The notes beneath the pieces are model-generated. The model was not told the origin of the DNA, made no database searches, and saw only the letters and a program-made list of their open reading frames with translations. The position numbers and the translations under genes are program-made. Below are positions 1 to 8,265 of a stretch of DNA of 64,000 nucleotides, piece after piece. Every line of letters begins with the position of its first letter. Within the stretch, counting starts at the first letter, position 1. The DNA is from Streptomyces pseudovenezuelae. GTDB lineage: Bacteria; Actinomycetota; Actinomycetes; Streptomycetales; Streptomycetaceae. The stretch lies in the NCBI RefSeq assembly GCF_029892565.1, contig NZ_JARXVH010000008.1, positions 248,001 to 312,000 on the forward strand. The letters run 5' to 3'.

Positions 1-89
1 CGGAGACGATCGCCAACGTCATCGCCTTCCTCGTCGGCGACCTCGCGACCGACATCAGCGGAGCGATCGTGCCGGCCTACGGCGCGTAG
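1..89 (+). CDS. C-terminal end of an SDR-family oxidoreductase (5' truncated by window)
   Basis: Only the last 28 codons are in the window, read from base 3 and ending at TAG 87-89. The tail reads ETIANVIAFLVGD... and ends SGAIVPAYGA. Helix-then-strand ending in G-x-I-V-P is the usual last segment of short-chain dehydrogenase/reductases, where it follows the substrate-binding helices. The catalytic part lies outside the window, so substrate and cofactor cannot be judged. It is followed 59 bases later by a Tat-exported hydrolase on the same strand. Confidence 0.6.
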   Translation, partial: ETIANVIAFLVGDLATDISGAIVPAYGA

Positions 90-148
90 CCCGGACAAGG
101 TTCGACGCCCCACCCCATGTACGTCACCACTGGTCGAAGGGGATCACC

Positions 149-1204
149 ATGTCATCGACGAACCGGCGCTCGTTCCTCGCCCGCAGCGCGGTACTGGCGG
201 CCGTTCCCACGGTCGCCGCACTGGCCGACGGCACACTCGCCGGCCAGGCGTCCGCCGCCCCTGCCACGCTGCCCGACTACGCGCCGATCCCGCCGTCCGC
301 GCTCGGTCCCGCCGTCAACTCGCAGGGCTACTACGTCGGTCGGGTCGCGAAGAACCTGTACTGGGTGACCGACGGCACCTACCAGGCGGCGTTCCTGACG
401 ACCCGTGAGGGTGTCGTGCTGTTCGACGCGCCGCCCTCCATCGGGCACAACCTCCAGCGCGCCATCGACGAGATCGCCGCCGACAACGGCGTCTCCAACA
501 GAGTGAGCCACATCGTCTACTCCCACCATCACGCCGACCACCTGGGCGCATCGTCGTTGTTCGGCCGACACGTGACACGGATCGGCCACGCCGAGAACAA
601 GCGGCTGCTGGCCCGCGACAACGACCCGACCCGGCCGCTGCCCGACGTGACGTTCGAGAACCGCTACACACTGCGTGTGGGTGGCGAACGGATCAACCTG
701 GCGTGGCACGGCACCAATCACTCCCCCGACAACATCTACATCCACCTGCCGGACCACGACACGCTCATGCTGGTCGACGTCAACCTGCCCGGCTGGGTCC
801 CCTTCGACAGCTTCAACCTGAACGAGGACGTCCCCGCCTCCATGGCCGCCCCGGCCAAGGCGATGACGTATCCGTGGAAGCACTACATCGGCGGCCACAT
901 GGGCCGGCTCGGCACCCGCCAGGACATGGTCGTCCACCAGCAGTACGTGGCCGACATCGTCGACAACGTCAGGAAGGCCCTGGTGGCGGTCGACCCCACG
1001 CCGTACTTCGCCAAGTACGGGAACAACGCCTGGGCCGCGGTCAAGGAGTACCAGGCCGCCCAGGTCGCCTACGCCGCCGCGCCGGTCATCAAGAAGTACA
1101 CCGGCGTCCTCGCCGCGGCCGATGTCTACACGGCCAGTACGACGTTCATCATCCTCGAATCGCTCCGCCTGAATCTCGGCCTGGGCTCGCAGGTCCACGC
1201 CTGA
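149..1204 (+). CDS. Tat-exported MBL-fold metallo-hydrolase
   Basis: 351 aa. The N-terminus carries a twin-arginine motif (NRRSFLA, residues 5-11) followed by a hydrophobic stretch and an AxA-type cleavage region near residue 36, so export by Tat is expected. HHHADH at residues 126-131 is the metallo-beta-lactamase HxHxDH zinc motif, and further metal ligands are plausible in NHSPDN, LVDV and GGHMGR. The fold is certain but the substrate is not; lactonase-like or beta-lactamase-like hydrolysis is possible. ATG is preceded by GAAGGGGA, a good ribosome binding site. The gene sits 76 bases before the isochorismatase-family gene on the same strand and could share its transcript. Confidence 0.85.
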   Translation: MSSTNRRSFLARSAVLAAVPTVAALADGTLAGQASAAPATLPDYAPIPPSALGPAVNSQGYYVGRVAKNLYWVTDGTYQAAFLTTREGVVLFDAPPSIGHNLQRAIDEIAADNGVSNRVSHIVYSHHHADHLGASSLFGRHVTRIGHAENKRLLARDNDPTRPLPDVTFENRYTLRVGGERINLAWHGTNHSPDNIYIHLPDHDTLMLVDVNLPGWVPFDSFNLNEDVPASMAAPAKAMTYPWKHYIGGHMGRLGTRQDMVVHQQYVADIVDNVRKALVAVDPTPYFAKYGNNAWAAVKEYQAAQVAYAAAPVIKKYTGVLAAADVYTASTTFIILESLRLNLGLGSQVHA

Positions 1205-1280
1205 TCACCGGCGACAACACGGCAGTTGGCGGCCGATCACAGCGCATCACAGCCCCTCACGCCCGAACAGGAGCACACCG

Positions 1281-1939
1281 ATGACCAAGGACCTGGGTGT
1301 CTGGACCGCGGCGGACTGCGCCCTCGTACTGATCGACTATCAGAAGGAGATGTTCGAGGTCATACGCTCGGAAACGGACGCCGATCTGGCCGAGCTGCAC
1401 GTGCGGCTGCTGGCAGGACGGCCAAGGCGTTCGACATGCCGATCGTCCTGTCGACCGTGGGTGTCACCTTCGGTCTCAACGGGCCGACGCTCCCGTCGAT
1501 CCTGTCCGAGCTCGACGGGGTCGAGCCGATCGACCGCTCTTCGATGAACGCCTTCGAGGACCAGGCGTTTCGCCGGGCGGTGGAGGCGGCCGGGCGCAGG
1601 CGACTGATCATCGGCGGCCTCCACACCGAGATCTGCCTCACGTTCGCGTCCGTCCAGGCGCTCAAGGACGGCTACGACGTCATGTACGTGACCGATGCCG
1701 TCGGCGGCCGATCGCAGACCGCGCACCGCACCGCCATAGAACGGCTGGCGCACGCCGGTGCGGTTCCGACCACGGCGCTCGCGGTGGTCACCGAACTCTT
1801 CCGTGACTGGGCGACGCCCCTGGCCGGGCCGGCCCGCGAGGTCATCGACTGGTACTTCAACGAGGTCCCGAAGCTGACGGACGCGGTCGGCGTCGCGGAG
1901 GCGGAGAAGCTCGCCGCGGCGGACCAGAAGGGGCAATGA
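1281..1939 (+). pseudogene. Isochorismatase-family (YcaC-like) hydrolase broken by a 1-base deletion
   Basis: The first frame (from ATG 1281, RBS CAGGAG) gives LVLIDYQKEMFE and RLLA; the continuation from about 1416 to TGA 1937-1939 is in another frame and gives RTAKAFDMPIVLST, the DxxAF region and GGLHTEICLTF with the catalytic Cys. Restoring one C between 1415 and 1416 (gca-cgg-acg) joins the two into a normal-length cysteine hydrolase of the isochorismatase superfamily, of the YcaC-like type that usually acts on small amides or nitriles of unknown identity. As written the first frame stops at 1545-1547. Either a real pseudogene or a sequence error. It lies one base upstream of the SDR gene, so the two look like an operon. 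Confidence 0.8.
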
Positions 1940-1940
1940 G

Positions 1941-2702
1941 ATGTCGGGCCGGCTGGCGGGGAAGGTCTGCGTCGTCACCGGCACGGGCGGGAGCATCGGC
2001 CGCGCGACAGCCTTGGGGTTCACCCGAGAAGGCGCCCACGTCGTCGGTTGCGACGTGGGCGTCGAGGCGGCGGAAGAGACCGTCGGGACGGTGCGTGCCG
2101 CGGGCGGCGAGATGGTGTCGCTACAGCCGTGCCGTCTCGTTGACCCCACCGAATGCGCACGGCTCGTCGAGTTCGCGGTGCGCGAGTTCGGCCGGATCGA
2201 CGTCCTGTTCAACCTCGCCGCCAGGAACCACTTCAACTGGCTCGAAGAGATCTCCGACGAGGACTGGGACGGCGCGCGCCGGGACGAGGTCGACCTGGTC
2301 TTCTACCTCACCCGGGCCGCCTGGCCCCAACTGAGGGCCACCCACGGCGTGGTGGTGAACATGGCGTCCCTGAACGGATCCCTCAGCTTCAAGCACTTCC
2401 CCTCCCTGTCCCATACGACGAACAAGGCCGCGATCATCGGCATGACCCGCCAACTGGCCATGGAGGGAGGCGAATTCGGGATCCGCGTCAACTCCATCTC
2501 GCCCGGCCTGATCGAAAGTCATGCCACCCGCGAGCAGTTGGAGAACGACGACTTCTCCCACCAGATGCTCGACCGGACGCTCCTGGGCCGAGTCGGCCGA
2601 CCCGAGGACGTGGCGAACGCCGCGCTGTTCCTCGCCTCCGACGAGAGCTCGTACGTGACCGGAGTCGACCTCGTCATCGACGGCGGCATGAGGGTCTGGT
2701 GA
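1941..2702 (+). CDS. SDR-family oxidoreductase with His in place of the catalytic Tyr
   Basis: 253 aa, starting one base after the stop of the preceding gene. The Rossmann motif TGTGGSIG (13-20) and the cofactor Asp at DVG (38) are present, and the C-terminus YVTGVDLVIDGGM is typical of classical SDRs. The active-site segment reads SHTTNK, so the YxxxK motif is H158-x3-K162, and the NNAG motif is NLAA (91-94). Some SDR subfamilies naturally carry His here, so the protein may use altered chemistry or lack dehydrogenase activity. NAD(P)-dependent reduction or oxidation of an unknown substrate is the family expectation. Confidence 0.8.
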   Translation: MSGRLAGKVCVVTGTGGSIGRATALGFTREGAHVVGCDVGVEAAEETVGTVRAAGGEMVSLQPCRLVDPTECARLVEFAVREFGRIDVLFNLAARNHFNWLEEISDEDWDGARRDEVDLVFYLTRAAWPQLRATHGVVVNMASLNGSLSFKHFPSLSHTTNKAAIIGMTRQLAMEGGEFGIRVNSISPGLIESHATREQLENDDFSHQMLDRTLLGRVGRPEDVANAALFLASDESSYVTGVDLVIDGGMRVW

Positions 2703-2801
2703 CCGACATCGCCCGGCAGCGGCGAGGGAGGTTCCAAGCGGGGGCCTGGTCCGCGACGCGGAGGATGCCGCCAACTCGCCGGTCCAGTACGGTCGTTCAC
2801 C

Positions 2802-3515
2802 TCACCCGGTCCGGCCCACGACGAGCTGGTAGAAGATCGGCTCGCCGGTCGTCGTCACCCGGTGCCGGAACCGGGTTCGTTCCAGCACCGTAAGACGTCC
2901 GCCGGCCGTCAGCCGCCCGATCGCGGCGCCGAACCCGTCCGGATCCGACTCGTCCATCCACCGCTCGTCGATCGTGAACGCCACGGGAGCGCCGGCCGGC
3001 AGGACCGCGAGTGCGTTGTCGAGCGCCTGCGGTGTGGCGTGCGTGCCGCCGAACGCTCCGGCTGACACCAACCCGCCGAGCGCATACGGACGTAGAGCCT
3101 CACGGAGTGCGTCGGGGCGCAGGAAGTCGCCGATCACGTAGTCGGCGTAGACGCCCGGCCGGTCGCGCAGACTCGTCTCGCGCGCCGCCGGCAGCGAGTC
3201 GACCCCGATCACCTGAGCCACACCACCGCCACGCACGAGTTCGCCGACCAAACCTGTGCCGGCGCCGACGTCGAGGACTGTCATCGAGCCCGGATCCAAC
3301 CCGAGGCTCGCGGCCGCGCGAAGGAAACCTGCCGCCGCGACCTGCGGTGATCTGCACTGCAGCCGTTCCTGGACGACATGCTCGTAGAGGCCTGGTACGG
3401 CGTAGATCCGCGTGTACTCGTGCAGGTGCACTGTCTCGTGCTCGCTCAGCGCGATGTACTCGCCGTCGGTCTCCGGCGGCCCCAACAGACGGACGCCCGC
3501 AAACACATCTGCCAT
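2802..3515 (-). CDS. Class I SAM-dependent methyltransferase
   Basis: 237 aa from the ATG at 3515. The SAM-binding motif I is VLDVGAGTGLVGE, followed by an acidic residue at IGVDS, the normal Rossmann methyltransferase pattern. The N-terminal 55 residues (LSEHETVHLHEYTRIYAVPGLYE) resemble the cap helices seen in small-molecule methyltransferases. I prefer this start to an in-frame ATG 135 bases upstream because the extra residues are low-complexity and run into the divergent promoter of the LuxR gene. The substrate is unknown. It is divergent from the LuxR/MalT-type regulator, which may control it. Confidence 0.75.
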   Translation of the reverse strand: MADVFAGVRLLGPPETDGEYIALSEHETVHLHEYTRIYAVPGLYEHVVQERLQCRSPQVAAAGFLRAAASLGLDPGSMTVLDVGAGTGLVGELVRGGGVAQVIGVDSLPAARETSLRDRPGVYADYVIGDFLRPDALREALRPYALGGLVSAGAFGGTHATPQALDNALAVLPAGAPVAFTIDERWMDESDPDGFGAAIGRLTAGGRLTVLERTRFRHRVTTTGEPIFYQLVVGRTG

Positions 3516-3596
3516 GTCCGCGAGGCTATGCGAACGTGTTTGTGCGCCGCCACCACGTCTTCGGTGAAGGTGCCAGTTCGCCGCCGGGATGCGGTG

Positions 3597-6302
3597 ATGC
3601 GCGTCGACTACGCTGCCCGCGTGGCTCAACGACATGGTTCGAAGCCCCACCTGCCGGCCGCGGCGGGTTCTGGCCGCGCACCGGTTCGGAGCCGACCCGG
3701 TCTCATCGTGCGCCGCGATCTGGTCGCCGCCCTGGACCGCGCGGCCGAGAAGCCGGTGACGATGATCTCCGCGCCGGCCGGCAGCGGAAAGACGTCACTG
3801 TTGCGTGCCTGGGCCGACCGGCCGGGCCAGGACCGCCGTATCGCGTTCATGTCGGTGCGGCCGGGCCAGCAGGACGCGCAACTGTTCTGGCTCGCTCTGC
3901 TGGACGCGGTCCGCGCCGCGGCCGGCACCGAGGGTGCCGCGGAGCCGCCGCCCGTGGCCCCCGGCTTCGACGGCGGCGCCATGGTGGACAAGGTGCTGTC
4001 CGAGGTCGCGGCCGCCGGCGGACACTTCTTCCTCGTCATCGACGACCTGCACGAACTCGGCTCCGCGGAGGCCACCGAGCAGCTCACGGCCCTGCTCACG
4101 CATCTCCCCCATGGCGTCCACGCGATCGTGGCCACCCGGCACGACCTGCCGCTGCGCCTGCACAGACTGCGGCTGACCGGGGAGTTGGCCGAGATCCGCG
4201 CCGCGGAGCTGCGCTTCACCGAGGCCGAGACCCGTGAGCTGCTCGCCACTTGCGGAGTCGCGCTGCCCGACGAGGTGGCCGGGCTGCTGCACCAGCGTGC
4301 CGAGGGCTGGGCGGCCGGGCTGCGTCTCGCGGTGCTGTCGCTGGCCGGGCACCCGGATCCCGAACGGTTCGTCGCGGAGTTCTCCGGCAGTCACCGTACG
4401 GTCGCCGAGTACCTGATGGCCGAGATGCTGGAGCGGCAGCCGGCCGACGTGCAACGACTGCTGCTGCGCACCTCCCTGCTGGACCGGGTCAACGGCGAAC
4501 TGGCCGATCTCCTCACCGGCGCGACCGGGTCGGAGCGCATCCTGCTGGATCTGGAGGACGCCAACGCGTTCGTCGTGTCGCTCGACCCCGACCGCACCTG
4601 GTTCCGCTACCACCGCCTGTTCGCCGACCTGCTCCGACTGGAACTGCGCCACACACACCCGGAAGCCATCCCGGAACTGCACCGGCTCGCCGCGCGCTGG
4701 TTCGCTGAACACGCCCAAACCGCCGATGCCGTACGGCACTTGCAGGCCGCCGGCGACTGGGCCGAGGCGGCCCGCCTGCTCACCGATCACACCGTCAGCC
4801 TCACGCTCGACGGACAGGGCGGAACCGTGGTGGCGCTGCTGCGCGCCTTCCCGGCCGGCGCCGGCGAGGACTCCCCGGAGCTGGCGCTGGTGTACGCCAA
4901 CGCCGACCTGCACCAGCACCGACTGGCGGAAGCCCAGGCGCACTTGGAGATCGCCAGGTCGTACGCCGCTACGACACCACCCGACCGCCGGCCTCGGCTG
5001 CGCACCGCGATCGCGTCCCTGGACCTGCTGCTGGCCCGGCTGCGCGGGCACTTCGACGCCGTGTTCGAGCAGGCCGACGCACTGTCCTCCCCCGCCGTCG
5101 GCCGGTCCAACACCGAGGTCGCGCTCGCCGGCGACCTGCGAGCCCTCGCGCTGCTGAATCTGGGTGTCACCGAGGCCTGGTCGCTGCGGCTCGCCGAGAG
5201 CGAGCGGCACCTTCTGGAGGGCGCCGTACTCGCCCGCGGCATCGGCCGCCCCTACCTGGAAGTCGCCTGCCGGGCCCATTTGGGGTTCGTCTCCGGCAGC
5301 CAGTCCTTCGCCCTGGTCCGACAGCGCTGCGAGGAGGCCATCGCGCTGGCCGCGCGGTACGGCTGGGACGCCGAGCCGGTGATCGCCCCCGCGCAGGTGG
5401 CCCTCGCGGGGACGTTGATCTGCACGGGCGAGTTCGGCCAAGGGGAACAGTGGCTGGACCGCTCCCGGCGCGTCACCCGGTCCGACGGCGAACCCGGAGT
5501 CCGGCTGCTGGTGCGTCTGATCTCCGCGATGCTTCCGGCCGCGCGCGGCCAACACCGGGAGGCGCTGGCCGAGTTGACCGCCGCCGAGCAGGTGCAGGCA
5601 CACATGGTGGGCCGGCACGGGCTGTCGTCCCGGGTGACCGCCTGGACGATGGCGACTCAGGCCCGCCTCGGGATGGTCGACCAGGCACGGACGCGCCTCG
5701 CCGCCCTCGACGACCGGCAGGCCGCGGCCGGCGAGATCCGCAACGCGGCCGCGGTGATCCGCCTCGCCGAGAAGGACCCCATCGGCGCCCGCCGTGAGCT
5801 CCGGTCGGTCCTCGACGGCACCGCCCCCGTCAACTCCCTCCTCACCCCGATCGAGGCCCATCTCCTGGACGCGCTCGCCTGGCGCGAGCTGGGCGACGAT
5901 CGCGCGGTGGAGGCAGCCGTCGAACGGGCGCTGCACCTCGCCGAGCCGGACCGGATGATCCTGCCCTTCGCGACGACCGGCGCCTGGGAACTGCTCGATG
6001 CCCTGCAGCACAGGACGTCGCACGCCGCGCTGGTCTCCGACATCCTCGACGCCGTCCACGGCGACGCCCCGGACCGGTCGGCCGCGGGACCGATCGAGAA
6101 GCTCAGCCCGAGCGAGCTGCGTGTCCTGCGCTATCTGCCGACCAACCTCACCCGGCCCGAGATCGCCGCCGAACTGTCGGTCTCGCCCAACACCGTCAAC
6201 ACCCACATCCGCCGGATCTACGCCAAGCTCGGCGCCCGGGACCGGTCCTCGGCGGTGCAGCGCGGCCGTGAGCTGCGGCTGCTGTCGAACGGCCGTACCT
6301 GA
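3597..6302 (+). CDS. Large LuxR/MalT-like ATP-dependent transcriptional activator
   Basis: 901 aa. A P-loop ATPase domain has Walker A APAGSGKTS (about 59-67) and a Walker B-like FFLVIDDLHE near 145. A long alpha-helical, TPR-like middle follows, and a LuxR/GerE helix-turn-helix ends the protein (LSPSELRVLRYL, then LTRPEIAAELSVSPNTVNTH, about 835-890). This is the MalT/STAND architecture, in which ligand binding drives ATP-dependent multimerisation and activation. The start is uncertain: ATG 3597, GTG 3594 and GTG 3621 are all usable, and I chose ATG 3597 behind GGGA. Likely targets are the divergent methyltransferase and the downstream small protein plus esterase. Confidence 0.85.
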   Translation: MRVDYAARVAQRHGSKPHLPAAAGSGRAPVRSRPGLIVRRDLVAALDRAAEKPVTMISAPAGSGKTSLLRAWADRPGQDRRIAFMSVRPGQQDAQLFWLALLDAVRAAAGTEGAAEPPPVAPGFDGGAMVDKVLSEVAAAGGHFFLVIDDLHELGSAEATEQLTALLTHLPHGVHAIVATRHDLPLRLHRLRLTGELAEIRAAELRFTEAETRELLATCGVALPDEVAGLLHQRAEGWAAGLRLAVLSLAGHPDPERFVAEFSGSHRTVAEYLMAEMLERQPADVQRLLLRTSLLDRVNGELADLLTGATGSERILLDLEDANAFVVSLDPDRTWFRYHRLFADLLRLELRHTHPEAIPELHRLAARWFAEHAQTADAVRHLQAAGDWAEAARLLTDHTVSLTLDGQGGTVVALLRAFPAGAGEDSPELALVYANADLHQHRLAEAQAHLEIARSYAATTPPDRRPRLRTAIASLDLLLARLRGHFDAVFEQADALSSPAVGRSNTEVALAGDLRALALLNLGVTEAWSLRLAESERHLLEGAVLARGIGRPYLEVACRAHLGFVSGSQSFALVRQRCEEAIALAARYGWDAEPVIAPAQVALAGTLICTGEFGQGEQWLDRSRRVTRSDGEPGVRLLVRLISAMLPAARGQHREALAELTAAEQVQAHMVGRHGLSSRVTAWTMATQARLGMVDQARTRLAALDDRQAAAGEIRNAAAVIRLAEKDPIGARRELRSVLDGTAPVNSLLTPIEAHLLDALAWRELGDDRAVEAAVERALHLAEPDRMILPFATTGAWELLDALQHRTSHAALVSDILDAVHGDAPDRSAAGPIEKLSPSELRVLRYLPTNLTRPEIAAELSVSPNTVNTHIRRIYAKLGARDRSSAVQRGRELRLLSNGRT

Positions 6303-6364
6303 GCGTCGTACGTCACCCGATTCCGGTGACGCGGATTCACCCGACCACCCACGACCATGAGCGC

Positions 6365-6598
6365 ATGGGTGATGACCCTGTCCTGTATCAGATCCGGGTC
6401 GACGGCCACCTGGGCCCCACCCTGCTGACGGCGTTCCCGGGGTTCGCGCCGGAGCGGCAGGGCGCCGAGACCGTGCTCACCGGGCTGCTGCCGGACGCCG
6501 CGGCGCTCTTCGGAGTTCTCTCCGAGATCGAGGCTCTCGGTCTCGACCTCCTCGAAGTCCGCAGAGTCCGGCCCCCATCGAAGGGAGATGCTCCGTGA
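6365..6598 (+). CDS. Small conserved hypothetical protein coupled to the esterase
   Basis: 77 aa, starting at ATG 6365; its TGA overlaps the GTG of the next gene (GTGA, 4 bases), so translation is coupled. It reads as a compact alpha/beta protein: an N-terminal strand VLYQIRVDGHL, a TVLTGLLPD strand-turn, a helix AALFGVLSEIEALGL and a last strand LLEVRRV. Short proteins of this pattern are often found beside LuxR/MalT-like regulators in Streptomyces, but I know no function. Its position between the regulator and the esterase suggests an accessory or sensory role. Confidence 0.65.
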   Translation: MGDDPVLYQIRVDGHLGPTLLTAFPGFAPERQGAETVLTGLLPDAAALFGVLSEIEALGLDLLEVRRVRPPSKGDAP

Positions 6599-7497
6599 GC
6601 ACCGAGCAGCAACAGACTCTTGACGCGATTCTGCGTCAGTCCGCCTTCCCCGTCGGCAGTTCCGTCGACGAACAACGGCGCCGGCTCCGTGAGTTGACAT
6701 CGGCACAGCCGCTGCCCGCCGACGTGATCGCGAAGTCGGCCACGCTGGGCGGTGTGCCCGTCTGCGAGATCACGGTCGACGGAGTCGAACCGCGACATGC
6801 CGTCCTGTACTTCCATGGCGGTGTCTACGTTCTGGGCGACGCGCTCAGCGCCGCGGGACTGGCTTCCCAGGTCGGCCGACGGACCGACGCCAGGGTCTTC
6901 TCCGTCGACTACCGGCTCGCCCCCGAGCATCCGTACCCGGCAGCGGTGGACGACGCTCTCGCCACCTACGAGGCCCTCCTTAAGGACGGCATCGCCCCCT
7001 CGGACATCCTCTTCGCGGGCGAGTCCGCGGGCGGTGGACTCGCCGTCGCCACGCTGGTCAACGCCCGCGATCACGGACTGCCCCTGCCGACCGCGGCCTA
7101 CCTCATGTCCCCGTATGCCGACCTCACGCTGGCAGGCGCGAGCATCGATACCAAGCGAGGGGCCGACCCGCTGCTCAGCCGGGAACTCCTCGAACCCCGA
7201 GTCACCGACTACACAGCGGGCCAGGACGCCGCACTCGGCCTGATCAGCCCCGTCTTCGCGGACCTGTCCGGCCTCCCGCCCCTCCTCATCCAGGTCGGAT
7301 CCCACGAGGTCCTCCTCGACGACGCCGTACGTCTCGCCCAGCAGGCCGCCGCCGCGGACGTGGAGGTCACATTGGAGGTCACCCCTGGGGTACCGCACGT
7401 CTTCCAGGCCTACGGTCCGCTCCTCGACGAAGGGACCGTAGCTCTGGACCGCGCCGGACGGTTCCTGGCCGCACGGCTGAGCGGTGCGGACGCGTGA
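6595..7497 (+). CDS. Alpha/beta hydrolase, hormone-sensitive-lipase (HSL) type esterase
   Basis: 300 aa from GTG 6595, overlapping the previous gene by 4 bases. The family oxyanion motif HGG is at 74-76 (YFHGGVYVLGD), the nucleophile elbow GESAG has Ser144, and the C-terminal SHEVLLDD and GVPHVFQAY supply the likely Asp and His. The conserved DYRLAPEHPYPAAVDD block is diagnostic of the HSL/AB_hydrolase_3 family. It should hydrolyse short-chain carboxylic esters in the cytoplasm, as no signal peptide is visible. Probably co-transcribed with the small protein and controlled by the LuxR-type regulator upstream. Confidence 0.88.
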   Translation: MSTEQQQTLDAILRQSAFPVGSSVDEQRRRLRELTSAQPLPADVIAKSATLGGVPVCEITVDGVEPRHAVLYFHGGVYVLGDALSAAGLASQVGRRTDARVFSVDYRLAPEHPYPAAVDDALATYEALLKDGIAPSDILFAGESAGGGLAVATLVNARDHGLPLPTAAYLMSPYADLTLAGASIDTKRGADPLLSRELLEPRVTDYTAGQDAALGLISPVFADLSGLPPLLIQVGSHEVLLDDAVRLAQQAAAADVEVTLEVTPGVPHVFQAYGPLLDEGTVALDRAGRFLAARLSGADA

Positions 7498-7556
7498 CCG
7501 GACAGCGCCAGGACCAGGGGTGACTGCGAACTGCCGGGGCCGGGACGCCTAGCGGT

Positions 7557-7739
7557 TCATCGCGCCGTCAGGCCGATGATCCGCCACAGACCGTCGTTGG
7601 CGCCGCCGCTGGTGTACGCGTCACCGTTCGCCGCCAGTGAGAAGCTGAAGCTGTTGACCCCGACGAGGTTGGTGACGTGGGACTGGACCGCGGTGCCGGG
7701 GTTCACACGCTGTGCGCCGTGGGTCGACGCACGGCGCAC
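7557..7739 (-). pseudogene. C-terminal fragment of an unrecognised (probably secreted) protein
   Basis: The stretch 7498-7922 has no complete gene. On the minus strand it holds a fragment whose last 40 codons (HVTNLVGVNSFSF, LAANGDAY, GGANDGLWRI) look like the beta-strand-rich end of a larger extracellular protein, stopping at TGA 7557-7559. No start, signal or upstream domain is seen. I read it as a decayed gene, but a chance open frame cannot be excluded. No family recognised. Confidence 0.3.
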
Positions 7740-7858
7740 TAATTCGTTGAAAGCTGAACGGGGAAACCTTCGAGGGGACCTCTTGCCGCCCGCTTGATGT
7801 CCGCTTGCCTGGCCTGTGTCCGCGAGGACAGGGGCAGGAAAGGCGCGGGAAAGGGCGC

Positions 7859-7910
7859 CGTCGCCCGGCGTGCGGGGCTCCTCCGACGGAGTCCCGCACG
7901 CCGGGCGACG
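7859..7910 (-). terminator. Strong GC-rich hairpin, terminator for the anti-sigma-like gene
   Basis: Perfect 18-bp inverted repeat: arm 7859-7876 pairs with 7893-7910 around a 16-base loop that itself contains ctccg-a-cggag. It begins 13 bases beyond the stop of the minus-strand zinc-finger gene. There is no U-tract, as is usual in Streptomyces. It could also stop weak readthrough from the plus strand. Confidence 0.75.
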
Positions 7911-7922
7911 CTCAGGAGTTGT

Positions 7923-8180
7923 TCACCCTTGGTCGGGGCGCTGGGCCAGGGCGGCTCGGACCGCCGCCTCCCTCAACTCGGCGAGCCTGCCGGACCAGTT
8001 GCCCAGCAATTCCTCGGCGGGCAGTCGTCGGACAGCGGCGAGCGTGGTGCGGATCCCGTCCACGTCGACCGCGCAGACCGGGCACTCCCGTACATGCCTG
8101 TCGATGAGCACGGTCTCTGTGGGATCGAGGGCTGCCATGGCGTAAGCAGCCAGTTCGGTTATCTCCCGCTCGCATCTCAC
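7923..8180 (-). CDS. Zinc-finger (zf-HC2) anti-sigma-factor-like protein without a sigma gene
   Basis: 85 aa. The N-terminal half carries the anti-sigma zinc-binding pattern: a leading Cys (MRCE), the LAAYAMAALDP helix, then HVRECPVC, which gives H-x3-C-x2-C. This is the ZAS/zf-HC2 domain that binds ECF sigma factors. The C-terminal half is a short helix and there is no membrane segment, so it would be soluble. Start ATG 8180 follows AGGAG by about 9 bases. Unusually, no ECF sigma gene flanks it; its upstream co-directional neighbour is the FAD oxidase. Confidence 0.7.
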   Translation of the reverse strand: MRCEREITELAAYAMAALDPTETVLIDRHVRECPVCAVDVDGIRTTLAAVRRLPAEELLGNWSGRLAELREAAVRAALAQRPDQG

Positions 8181-8265
8181 CGCGGTCTCCTGGAATCAGG
8201 TCGGTGTCCCGACGGCTCGGCCACTCCACGACTCGACTGCTCCGCACCGGCGTACCGGCGGGGTC

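Noticed and set aside
3378..3596. Upstream extension of the LuxR-type gene by 73 codons
   Set aside because: Covers the divergent methyltransferase start and has no family similarity; the start near 3597 is more economical.
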